Shown here: piece after piece, positions 54,800-64,000 of the stretch
How the letters are laid out: each line of letters opens with the position of its first letter
Position numbering within the stretch: the stretch's first letter is position 1
Assembly: GCF_031143425.1 (NCBI RefSeq)
Contig: NC_090445.1
Location: forward strand, 1,583,158,444-1,583,222,443
From: Pleurodeles waltl
Lineage: Eukaryota > Chordata > Amphibia > Caudata > Salamandridae
DNA length: 64,000 bases
Direction: 5' to 3'
Program-made: the position numbers and the translations under genes
The notes under the pieces: model-generated
Database searches by the model: none
The model's input: the letters and a program-made list of their open reading frames with translations, nothing else
What the model was told of the DNA's origin: nothing

Positions 54800-57700
54800 A
54801 TGGCTGCTGCGACTGGGGAAAGGGCCCCTGCCTTCACTGGAGAGGAGTTGGAGAAACTTGTGGATGGGGTCCTCCCCCAGTATGCGCTACTCTACGGTCC
54901 TCCAGACCAACAAGTGAGTTTAATTCAATATGGATTTGGGGCCACTGGCTGGCTTGGGGGCCTGGCGGGGGGCCTGGCGGGGATGGGGGGCATGTTGGGC
55001 CTGGCGGGGGGCCTGGCGGGGATGGGGGGCATGTTGGGCCTGGCGGGGGGCCTGGCGGGGGGCCTGGCGGGGATGGGGGGCATGTTGGGCCTGGCGGGAG
55101 GCCTGGCGGGGGGCCTGGCGGGGATGGGGGGCATGTTGGGCCTGGCGGGGGGCCTGGCGGGGGGCCTGGCGGGGATGGGGGGCATGTTGGGCCTGGCGGG
55201 GGCCTGGCGGGGATGGGGGGCATGTTGGGCCTGGCGGGGGGCCTGGCGGGGGGCCTGGCGGGGATGGGGGGCATGTTGGGCCTGGCGGGGGGCCTGGCGG
55301 GGGGCCTGGCGGGGATGGGGGGCATGTTGGGCCTGGCGGGGGGCCTGGCGGGGATGGGGGGCATGTTGGGCCTGGCGGGGGGCCTGGCGGGGGGCCTGGC
55401 GGGGATGGGGGGCATGTTGGGCCTGGCGGGGGGCCTGGCGGGGGGCCTGGCAGGGATGGGGGGCATGTTGGGCCTGGCGGGGGGCCTGGCGGGGGGCCTG
55501 GCGGGGATGGGGGGCGTAGGGCCACTGGCAACGAAAATGCAGACAAACTTGAACGTGGTATTTCTCCCTCCCTGTACGTGTCACATAGGTCCGCGCCCAT
55601 GAGAAGATCGGGATTTGGCGTGCCATCGCCAAGGAAGTCCGGACCCTGGGGGTCCACCATCGACGGGGCACCCACTGCCGCAAGAGGTGGGAGGACATCC
55701 GCCGCGGGACCAAGAAGACCGCCGAGTCTCTGCTGGGGATGGCCTCCCAACGTAGGCGGGGTGCCTGCCGTCAACTGACCCCCCTGATGTTCCGGATCCT
55801 GGCGGTGGCCTACCCTGATTTGGATGGGCGCGTGAGGGCAGCACAGCAGACACAAGGGGGTGAGTACAAGCATTATCTACTCTGTTGTCGCGCAGTGGAG
55901 GTGTCTGGGTGGGGGAGGAGGGCTGTGGGTCCCCCTAGGCCAGGGCGATATCTGTAGGCTGGGCACCCCAGTAAGCCCCTGTGTCCCCAGCCACCCCCCT
56001 CAGTAGTGTGTCAGTACAGCCATCCCTGGGCCGTGTCATCCATGGGTGCAGTTGTCAACTCTAGGCATGTAGGGCATGTTCCACGGAATGCGTAGCGGAC
56101 CCCAAGTGCGCAACTTAGTGCAGGGGGCATCTGTGTCTGTCATGTCCGCTAACTGTACCGGTGATCCATGTACTCAAAATCTCTTTATTTCTCTCTCCCC
56201 CCCCCTTTTTTGTTTGTCTTTCTGTGCTTGTGTGCATCAGCATCATCAGGCGGAGGAGAAGTGGCATCGGGGCAGGAGGGAGCTGCATCTCACATGGCCC
56301 AGGAGGGCCATGCCACAGAGTCTGACTGGACCAGTGAGACGGAGGGCGAGGGGAGCTCCACAACGGGGACGACTGGACCCTGCAGCGACACGGACACGTC
56401 CTCGGAAGAGAGCTCCCTTGCGGGGGTGGCACCATCCGTGCCCCCCGCCATTACAGGTACAGCCGCCACCCAGCGCACCATCTCCGCCCTCCCAGCAGCC
56501 CCTCAGCGTTCGCCCCGTGCCCGCTCTGCCAGGAAGCCGGGCATCTCCTTCGCCCCAGGCACCTCAGGCCCTGCCCCTGTTACCCCCGCTGCCCTCAGTG
56601 AGGAGGTCATTGACCTCCTCCGAACGCTCATTGTTGGGCAGACTACCCTTTTGAATGCCATCCAGGGGGTGGAGAGGGAGGTTCATCGCAGCAATGCGTA
56701 CCTGGAGGGCATTCATTCGGGTCAGGCTGCCCATCAGCGATCGTTCCAGGCTCTGGCCTCAGCACTGACGGCAGCCATTGTCCCTGTCTCCTGCCTCCCT
56801 CTACTAACTCCCTCCTCCCAGTCTCCTGTTCCTCTGCCTGTCCCACCCACACCATCAGACCAGCCTGCACACACCTCAACACCCAAGAGCAGCTCATCCA
56901 AACATAAGCACCAAAGATCACGCAGACATTCACACAAGCAACATTCCGATGCAGACATGCCAACAGTCACTACCACCTCTGTGACCCCCACCTCCTCGTC
57001 TCCCTCCTCCCTCCCTGTGACGTCTACACTCACACCTTCATTCACCTCACCATCAGCCAGTGTTTCCATCACCAGCATACCCTCCACTACAGTCCGCACA
57101 CGTGCAGTCACCACCCCCACTGCCATTTACACGTCCCCTGTGTCCTCTCCCACTGTGTCTGTCACCCCCTCTTCCACACCACACAAACGCAGCCACCCAC
57201 CCACCCAACAGCCATCCACCTCACGACAGCCTCCCGCTCCTGCACCTGCACCCAAAGACAGCAAACTTGTCTCGCCTACAACCACATCCTCTCCCTCCAC
57301 TCCCATACCCACTGTACCTACCACTCTCCATTGTCCCAAGAAAATCTATCTCTCTACTGCTACCTTCTTTCCTGACCCTGAGCCCCCCCCTCCTTCTCGT
57401 CGGGGTAAAAAGAGCACCTCAGCCACCACCAGCCCTGCAGCCCCCTTGACAAGGGTGCAGGGGTATTGGAGCCCACCAGCCCGCAGGTCTGGATCTTCGC
57501 CCAGCAGCAAGGGGACAGCCAGCCCACCCCCTGGGAAGAGGAGCAGAAGGCGGAAGGGCCGCCGCCGGAGCCCGGATTCGATATCCCCCCAGGACACTAG
57601 CCAGCCACCGTCAACAGCCACAGCTCCAAAGGGAGGAAAGGGCCACAGACTCCCGACTAAGGAGGGCAAGGGCAGCAAGGCGGAGAAGTCAGGCAGCAGG

Positions 57701-57886
57701 CCTGCTGCCCATGGAGGACCCGTCACAGCTGCCCAGGAGGAGCCCGCAACCCCCATAGCCGCTGCCCCGGGAGGAACCGGCACAGCTGCCCCGGGAGAGC
57801 CCACCACCCCCATAGCCGCTGCCCAGGGAGGACCCAGCCCAGCTGGCCAGGAGGGCCCCACCACCCACAGCCCAGGTGGGCATTGA
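54800..57886 (+). CDS. Harbinger Myb/SANT-like protein 2 (three exons)
   Basis: Predicted exons are 54800-54913, 55589-55859 and 56241-57886, giving a 676-residue protein. Splice sites are CAA|GTGAGT, CATAG|GTC, GGG|GTGAGT and ATCAG|CAT, and phases agree throughout. Residues about 12-82 form a Myb/SANT-like domain: FTGEELEKLVDGVL, then IGIWRAIAKEV with W48, then CRKRWEDIRRGTK with W72. It is visibly related to SANT1, but here an intron splits the domain after Q38. An acidic Ser-rich segment follows, then a long helix at about 249-308 (SEEVIDLLRTLIVGQTTLLN). A long Ser/Thr/Pro-rich, basic tail ends in 19-residue Ala/Pro/Gly repeats. It is probably a second DNA-binding partner of the transposase. 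No disabling mutation is seen. Copy 1 supports exons 1 and 3. Confidence 0.75.
54950..55518. repeat. G-rich minisatellite in SANT2 intron 1
   Basis: The module GATGGGGGGCATGTTGGGCC recurs 12 times, at spacings of 39 or 51 bp (one is 38). The difference is one extra GGCCTGGCGGGG unit. Both strands stay open in several frames because the unit is a multiple of three and lacks stops. The resulting Gly/Ala/Leu/Met or Pro/Ala/Arg-rich ORFs are not expected to be real. It is absent from copy 1. G-runs could form quadruplexes. Confidence 0.92.
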
Positions 57887-57950
57887 AGGAGCACCATCCC
57901 CGCTGCCCAGGAGGGCACCACCAGGCAATGAGCAGTTGGCCATAGAATGG

Positions 57951-58306
57951 CCGCCGTCTCCAGCACCGCTCCGCTGGGGACCGCCGTCTCAAGAACCGCT
58001 GAACTGGGCCCTTCAAGGCAAGAACCGCTGAACTGGGCCCCGCCGTCTCCAGCACCGCTCCGCTGGGGACCGCCGTCTCAAGAACCGCTGAACTGGGCCC
58101 TTCAAGGCAAGAACCGCTGAACTGGGCCCCGCCGTCTACAGCACCGCTCCGCTGGGGACCGCCGTCTCAAGAACCGCTGAACTGGGCCCTTCAAGGCAAG
58201 AACCGCTGAACTGGGCCCCGCCGTCTCCAGCACCGCTCCGCTGGGGACCGCCGTCTCAAGAACCGCTGAACTGGGCCCTTCAAGGCAAGAACCGCTGAAC
58301 TGGGCC
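57951..58306. repeat. Four 89-bp tandem repeats downstream of SANT2
   Basis: Units start at 57951, 58040, 58129 and 58218, each beginning CCGCCGTCTCCAGCACCG and containing two AAGAACCGCTGAACTGGGCC blocks. A partial unit runs to about 58330. They begin just after the stop codon at 57886, in the presumed 3' UTR. Confidence 0.92.
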
Positions 58307-58422
58307 CTTCCAGGCAGGAACCGCTGGCCCTTTGGCAGACGTGGCAGGGCAGGATCTGTCTCGGGCAGGGCTGCAGGATGTCCTCTGGCCAACATGCCTC
58401 CTCCAGTGGCAGTGGAGTCTGT

Positions 58423-58614
58423 TATGGACTGTTTGGACTGTGGCTTTGCTCTCCCCAGGATGGCCCAGTGGGCAGGCCACCCACTGTATGGACTGTTTGG
58501 ACTGTGGCTTTGCTCCCCCCAGGATGGCCCAGTGGGCAGGCCACCCACTGTATGGACTGTTTGGACTGTGGCTTTGCTCTCCCCAGGATGGGCCAGTGGT
58601 CATGGAGTCCCCTC
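58423..58614. repeat. Three 64-bp tandem repeats
   Basis: Units start at 58423, 58487 and 58551 with TATGGACTGTTTGGACTGTG and contain CCCCAGGATGGCCCAGTGGG. The third unit diverges at its end. Open frames across it are repeat by-products. Confidence 0.92.
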
Positions 58615-59430
58615 GTGGATCTGGCGTCGTGTACTCAAGTGGCTGAGGTGCCCCCCCTTCCCTTCCCCCTGAGGTGCCTGTCCTTTTTTCTTTCTGATGC
58701 CCCTGCAGTGTTCTCTCCGTGGAGTTCTTGTCGTGGGACTGGGCCTTGCCCCTTTGCTCAGGACCCCTGTGGTCCACGGACAGTGGTTGGACTACATTTA
58801 GTAGCTGTATATATTTTGTACATAGTTTATTTATTTATTTGGATTACTGCTGTCCATTTTTCAATATATCTGCCCGTTTGAGATCTCTTCTTTTGGTCTT
58901 TGCATTATTTCGGAATGGGGGGGTTTGTGGGTTGTGACAGTGATCTGTGGGAATGCATTGATGTGTGTGTTGTAGTGGGTGTGGGTGGGTGGTTGTGTGC
59001 CGGTAATCTTTTCCCTCCCCTGTGTCGTAGGTGCACTACTCACCGATGTCTTCCGCGCCGCCGGGCGTGCTCCTGGTACAGGAGCAGGTATAGGAGTGCG
59101 GGGATGACCTGCAACTCGGGTTCCATACTGCCGGAATCTCGCGTGGAGTATGTGGAGGTGAGCGTTTTCCCGTTCGTAGTCTGTTTCCGCCGTGTTTTTA
59201 TCGGCGGTGCTCCCGCCCCGGAAAAGGTGGCGGATTGGTGGGTCGTGATAGGGTGGGCGGTACATTGTCTGCCGCCTGGCTGTTGGCGGGGACCGCCGCG
59301 CTGTTTGTTTGTTCCGCCTTTTCGGGCGGAGTGTTAATGCGGCGGGCTGTGTTGGCAGTTCCCGCCAGGGTCAGAATTGCATATTTTGGACCGCTGGCCT
59401 GTTGGCGGGTTGGCCGCCGCTTTATCACCG
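58615..59430. other. Harbinger right subterminal region
   Basis: Noncoding. It includes a T-rich stretch at 58800-58870 and GGCGGT/ACCGCC-type motifs that become dense from about 59200 to the terminus. This mirrors the left subterminal region and suggests multiple binding sites for the element's proteins. Confidence 0.5.
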
Positions 59431-59454
59431 ACCGCCAGGGTCAGAATGAGGGCC
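59431..59454 (-). repeat. Harbinger right terminal inverted repeat
   Basis: The complement reads GGCCCTCATTCTGACC and then CTGGCGGT, pairing with the left end at 50593-50616. The TAA duplication follows at 59455-59457. Confidence 0.85.
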
Positions 59455-59605
59455 TAAGTGTGCAATAGTGTAATAGTTTTGCATGCTGCATATGTTTATA
59501 ACTGCATTTTGGTGTTTTTTCAATTTATTACCTATTTTGACTTTTTAAAAATCTTTTATGCCACCGAAATGCAGCAAATAAAGATATTCTTGACTTGACT
59601 TGACT
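59455..59605 (+). mobile_element. LINE 3' end, right of the Harbinger
   Basis: After the TAA copy the LINE tail resumes (GTGTGCAATAGTG and T/G-rich sequence like 50500-50589). It has AATAAA at about 59577 and ends in a (TTGAC)n microsatellite near 59590-59605, the kind of short tandem tail used by several LINE clades. It shows the empty site was LINE 3' UTR. Confidence 0.7.
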
Positions 59606-62062
59606 GACTGATTTATCAAAGAGCAATAGGGAACCACAGATTAAAACTACCATACTTTCATGATGGGATTGATGTATCCAACAACGTAGATTGGAGAGTG
59701 GTAAGATCAAGTTCCTACCATGGCCTGATGGGGGCCTTGTTGTTCATTAAGAGTTATCTAAAATAACTAGAAGGGAGCTTAGTGTTAAAGTGAATGAAGT
59801 GGTGGTTAATCCAGGTAAAGGACTGGCTTACTATAATAGTGGTGTGTCCTGGAAGGGACACAATAGTATCAAAGGAGTGACTATGTATGCCTGACCCAAA
59901 ACCAGTTGATGAAAATGATGGGCTTCTACATTTGAACGCATGGCTCTGGTGTGGAGCCTGGTGTCTGTTCTGGGTTTAGGTTGCCCAATATTCAAAGACT
60001 GCTGTGGATGATATCTGCAGTGGTGTCAAGGAAGGCAACTGCAAAGGCTAGTTTCTCCAGAGGTGCCTATATAGATCACTAGTTATGATATACCATACTA
60101 TTTCATGCATATCCTTCTTGAAGGCAAATGTGCCTGAGGTTGTGGGTTTGCCAGTGCAGATTAATCTGTGGGGCTGCCATGGACAAACCGTTGCCAACAA
60201 AGTGAGAGTGGTTGTGTGTTGGGTTTTCCCTGCTGTTGCATCCCAAAATGTGAGAACTACTGTGACCCGCCCAGCCAGACCTGTTTTAGTGAGATGTTTT
60301 AGGGGCACCTGTGAAGATGTATGGCAGTGGGGATGCAGGTCCTTTGACCCTCTACCTAATCTATCACAGCTCTGTCAGTTAAACTATCTGCTTGGGTCTT
60401 GGTAGTGGTTCAACTGTACTTTTCTAGGTTTAATGGGCTGTTAGTGTGTGGTGATTGGGGAAGTCTGCATTGCTAGAGTCTATAAATTGATTCTAATGGC
60501 AGGCTGGTGCAGGGATGGTGATTTGCGTAACTATGAAGTAAGGAGTTTCAGTTTGTCTTGGTTAGATGAAGTAGGCAGGTATCTCCATAAATGTGTTTGC
60601 TTAGGACAGTAATAAACTACCTCACCTTGTTTAGCCTATTCCCTCTTCTCTGTCTACCCATGCCTCTCTCTCTTGTTATCTAGGGTATCCCTTCTCAAAA
60701 CCATGTGGCTTTCCTAAAATGCTTGGAGGATTCGTAGAGCACAGTGATTGTCAATTACTTGGCCTCTTGATGTAATATGCCTTCATGAAGTCTCATGTCG
60801 AAGAATCTGGGTTTACCCAACAGAGGTTCTCTGTGGGTGTGGGGTATTTCCATCTTCCTCTAGCCAGAGTAAATGTATGGGGGTGTAGCCCTATGGTGAA
60901 ATTTCCTCTACAATGGTGCTGCATAGGGCAAGAGCACATCCTGTAACAGACCAATCCAAGGATTATCTCTGCAGGGTACTCTGAAGGAGGACTTTTGGTC
61001 TTATGGCCCTGAACTTAACTGACGTGACGTGTGGCTGGGTTCTCATGATGGAACTTACCTGTAAGAGCTAAGTGAGATATGTAAGGATGTAGAAGTCATG
61101 CATAGACAGAGAATAAGATAGATAAGTATGCACTTTACCTGGGACAGATCAGCAGAACACTTCTGTTGGAACTGATATATCCGATGCATGTTGAACGGGT
61201 ATTTACCCCTGCAATGAGTGTCTGACTACATGTGAAACTGTAATCCTTTTATTTCGGTCCCGACATAAACACACTAATCTAGTGTGTATGCAGTGGCATA
61301 GGCTCATCCTTGGTAAGGTGAGGTCCAGGACCTCTCCTGTGACCCAGTGGAATGCACCAAACATAGCAGTGGACTGCTGCCTTTTCCCCAGGTCACCTTA
61401 TATAAAGTGATGGTGGCCGTATACATCAGTTTATGATTTTGTAGTGCGACCAAACCTTGGCATTGTGTCAGTGAGTGCTGCCTAATGACCTCTCTCATGT
61501 AAAGTTTCACTGTTATGTGAAACTTAGAAACGTGTGATGACATTCTATGTGCCTGTCCAGGGATGTATCTCCATTGAGGTGTGCGGAGTGTACAACCCTA
61601 ATTAATCTATTCCCAGGTTTGTGTTTGGATCCTGCCTTACACTGCCGGGTCCGATTATATATGAGTTGTGTTTCACCTGGCAATTTAAACGTGTGTACCT
61701 TTTAAACTTTCATTTTTCAATTTACCCAACCCCCTCTCACACAGTATAAGGAAAGCAATAAACAAAAGCAGGCAGAAACCCCTGTCACGGAAGTTCCTGA
61801 TAATGTATTGTAAGTTTGACTTACAGCAAACTTACAATCTTTTTTTTTATTTTTCAAAACAAAAACAAAAACTGGGGTTTTGTTTTAGAAAATAAAAAAA
61901 AACAATGCCCCCCCCCTTGCTTTGGGAGTTTTTCCATGACGGGGGCACTTTTTAGTTTTCACTGCCCCTTACTGCCAGGTTTTGCCTGGCCGCAATGGAC
62001 AGTGAAAGCTGGCCATTTATTCACCCACTCATAATACCCTCAGCAGAAAACAACCATTCACG
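59606..62062. other. No recognisable feature
   Basis: About 2.5 kb of noncoding sequence. Short ORFs on both strands have no motif; A-rich and C-rich runs lie near 61840-61915. Confidence 0.4.
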
Positions 62063-62369
62063 CAGTGCTTAATTTGTATGGTGGTTGCTGGTTGGGCCCA
62101 CTGACACTCATTTTTGGAGACTGGCACTTATTTGTCCTCATCAGACATTTACAGAGAGCAAGAGAGGGAAAAACACACAAAGGAGAAAAAGATAAACGGA
62201 AAAACTGTTACAAATGGAGCTATCAAGGTTATCAGAGTGAGATATGGGGGTCAGGAAATGTCTGGTAGTGGATTAAAGAGGTATGAGGGGGATTCAAGAA
62301 CACCAGTCTTGGTATTTGGCACGCAGACATTTAAAAGCACCGGCTGAGCACTCTTCACAAATTGCACTG
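62063..62369. mobile_element. hAT-type MITE (CAGTGCTTAATTTG family)
   Basis: It starts CAGTGCTTAATTTGTATGG and ends ACAAATTGCACTG, with interior GAGAGGGAAAAACACACAAA and GGAAATGTCTGGTAGTGG shared with the copies at 22767 and 34485. Flanking 8-mers CATTCACG and CATTTGTG match at 5 of 8 positions. Confidence 0.65.
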
Positions 62370-62485
62370 CATTTGTGTGCACACTTCTTGCAAGCCTTCC
62401 TCTGATCATCTTTTGCATGTTGAAGGTAACACCCTAAGTATCCATGGGTATGCCCAGACGTGGGTCCCTTGCTCATTGTGCCATT

Positions 62486-62552
62486 GGTTACAAAGCCATA
62501 GCTCACTGATGAGGCCTAATAAGGCCGAAACCGGTCTAGGATTTCTTGTGGT
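62486..62552 (+). ncRNA. Candidate hammerhead ribozyme
   Basis: The core is complete and in order: CTGATGA (62506-62512), a 4-bp GC stem II GGCC/GGCC (62513-62516 with 62523-62526) closed by a TAATAA loop, GAAA (62527-62530), a minimal stem III (C531 with G534), and GTC (62534-62536) as predicted cleavage triplet. The proximal part of stem I is weak, but ACAA (62490-62493) can pair with TTGT (62546-62549) beyond an internal loop. Tiny stem III hammerheads are known from newt satellite 2 DNA and Penelope-like elements, and can act as dimers. Host element not identified. Confidence 0.55.
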
Positions 62553-64000
62553 CCCTTCTGGAGTCGACCTTGCCTAGTAGCTCTGGATGGACTGTTCCCA
62601 TGAGGAGCAGGGTCATTACTGATTTGCATAAGACAGATGTCTGTCTAGAGTGGCACAGTGGGTAAAAAATGGAGGATTAGAATGCTACCCCGAGGGATTG
62701 CCAGTGGTTAGATTATTTATAAGCGTTCTTCTACCACCTTTTGTGTGTTTGACACACTTCCTGTCACATACACACATTATTTAACTTTTGGTATTAAAAA
62801 TGACTTTGTCAATGAAGAAGTGTTTGAGCTTTTTACTCAAGGCAAAATCATTATTCGCAGGTGAAAACAGGTTCAACAGGATCTGGGTATATGCATACAT
62901 ATATAATTTAAAAAAAATTGGTATTTTGCTAAGTATTTGGGAACCACTTGGTATCAATGTGCATTAAAAAATCAAAATAGCAAGATAGTAAGACACAGAA
63001 TGTGCAACAAAATGCCACTGAATTTACCTTTTCTTGCCTTATAATTTATTCACCTCACTCACATAATTTGGTGCTCCCTACTGCACGATTCCAGAGGCCA
63101 TGCCTATAATGATTGGTTATTTGTTCCACTCAGATATTTCTCACTGGTTGAAAGGATGTAATTCAGATTGCTATTGGTTCAGCCACCTTTTCAACCAGTC
63201 ATATTAGGTCTCCACGTTAGGCCATGGCAGCTAATCAGATTAGCCCTAAATCGAACTACAAGTGACTCACCTGTGGGACAGTAATTTCATAGTGCTCAAT
63301 TGAGCACTATCAAACCACCACCATGCTATTCATACTATTTTCTCAGTTCATAGTACGAGGAAGTGGATTCACTGAAAAAGGCAGATTTGCTATGATATTG
63401 GTTTTTGCTTATTGCAAACTGAGGAAAAACAAATTGGCTAGCTCTACTTGGATGGCATACTGTTTTTTATAGTTGGATAGTGAATTTTGTGGAATTGGTC
63501 GCACTTCAGTTGCCTACAGACCATTGAGTCCTGCCTACTGGTGGGCTATGAGAAACCTAAATCCCTGAAGTTGGGGATCTTTAGGAAAACGCATAAAGTT
63601 CCCTGGCTTTAATTTCCCGCAACTCACAATTTTGTCTTCATGTGCTGGATATCAGGCTGCAGGGTGAAAACCATGAGTGGAAGCTGAAAAACATAACTAA
63701 CATCACTCTTCAGCTCCTTCTCCTTCTAGTTGGAGACAGGGCTAGCTCTAGAAATTCTTTGAGGTCCAACTAGGAAAGGGCTGTGATTAATTCTTCCTGA
63801 GCACTGCCATTTGTCATATGGTGGGGTAAGACATCGGACTGCAATTTATTTTGAAGGGAGGAAGTTTCAAGGCAGAGCATGCCCTTTTGTCTGTATCTAA
63901 TTACTGCATCAGGAAGGTGGCTTTATTGTGCTCATATTGTACATACGTCTGCTTGAAGCTAGCCCCGCAGCTACCTGGTGTGAGATCCAATAATTTGAAC
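62553..64000. other. No recognisable feature
   Basis: Noncoding to the window end. A short palindrome ATAGTGCTCAATTGAGCACTAT lies at 63290-63311; nothing else was identified. Confidence 0.4.

Larger units (their letters stand above)
50593..59454. mobile_element. Complete three-gene PIF/Harbinger transposon (copy 2)
   Basis: An 8,862-bp element with imperfect 24-bp terminal inverted repeats (left GGTGGTCATTCTGACC, right complement GGCCCTCATTCTGACC, both running into GGCGGT) and TAA duplications. It encodes a HARBI1-type transposase on the minus strand and two Myb/SANT-like proteins on the plus strand. Known Harbingers encode one transposase plus one Myb-like partner that brings the transposase into the nucleus and to the termini. 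A second such partner and the large size are unusual. Subterminal regions are dense in GGCGGT/ACCGCC. It is inserted in the 3' tail of a LINE. The only visible lesion is a stop in the first SANT gene relative to copy 1. Confidence 0.9.

Noticed and set aside
54800..55873. Long overlapping ORFs on both strands (up to 317 codons) rich in Gly/Ala/Trp or Pro/Ala/His
   Set aside because: They run through the 39/51-bp minisatellite, whose unit length and composition keep several frames open at once. Only the first 38 codons from 54800 are supported as an exon, by copy 1 and by a splice donor.
57346..58548. Minus-strand ORFs of 206, 148 and 165 codons opposite the SANT2 last exon and 3' repeats
   Set aside because: They are antisense shadows of the Ala/Pro/Gly-rich coding tail and the 89-bp and 64-bp tandem repeats.
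62294..62506. Cys-rich minus-strand ORF (ACKKCAHKCSAICEECS), considered as a piggyBac-type C-terminal zinc-binding domain
   Set aside because: The ORF crosses the right boundary of the hAT MITE at 62369, and no other transposase motif is present. The spacing of cysteines is only loosely similar.
1..64000. A host gene hidden among the repeats
   Set aside because: No pair of ORFs with compatible splice sites and a non-transposon domain was found on either strand. The possibility of an intron of a very large gene cannot be excluded from sequence alone.

Overview
This window is repeat-dense vertebrate nuclear DNA, most likely from a large-genome amphibian, probably a salamander or newt. The reasons are abundant PIF/Harbinger copies, L2/CR1-like LINEs, a DIRS-like element, hAT and palindromic MITE families, tRNA-type SINEs and no recognisable host exon. 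The species is an inference. I found no host protein gene, rRNA gene, tRNA gene or CRISPR array. Nearly every readable protein belongs to a transposable element.

The main object is a complete PIF/Harbinger transposon at 50593-59454 (8,862 bp). Its terminal inverted repeats are imperfect and it is flanked by TAA target duplications. It carries three genes: an apparently intact DD35E transposase on the minus strand (53277-54371), and two different Myb/SANT-like proteins on the plus strand (spliced 51194-52625 and 54800-57886). The transposase and the second SANT gene diverge from a shared promoter-like block with paired inverted CCAAT boxes. The first SANT gene converges on the transposase from the other side. 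A G-rich minisatellite fills an intron of the second SANT gene, and 89-bp and 64-bp tandem repeats lie in the 3' region. A decayed relative (copy 1, positions 1-3842, cut by the window edge) has the same gene order. It preserves a 99-bp candidate intron that is precisely missing from the intact transposase. It abuts a remnant of a second, more divergent HARBI1-like transposase at about 3843-4375.

The big Harbinger sits in the 3' tail of an APE-type LINE running from about 44.8 kb to 50592 and resuming at 59455-59605. That LINE is also interrupted by a palindromic MITE at 46518-47213. Other retroelements are L2/CR1-like fragments (4760-6090, 11240-13075, 15400-15720, 27085-27395), a DIRS-like element (35490-38410), a possible L1-like ORF1 relic (41940-42740) and tRNA-type SINEs near 8.4, 29.8 and 31.4 kb. 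DNA-transposon derivatives include hAT-type MITEs with 8-bp duplications (7313-7477, and a nested group at 22767-23928) and several elements built as chains of hairpins (5108-5806, 20626-21447, 39590-40893, 46518-47213). Large tandem arrays lie at 16160-17330 and 18423-19215.

Two further points stand out. A sequence near 62506-62536 has the full conserved core of a hammerhead ribozyme. Two copies of one MITE family share hairpin positions but differ by matched changes on both arms. All calls are by eye from the sequence. Nothing here was searched against a database.
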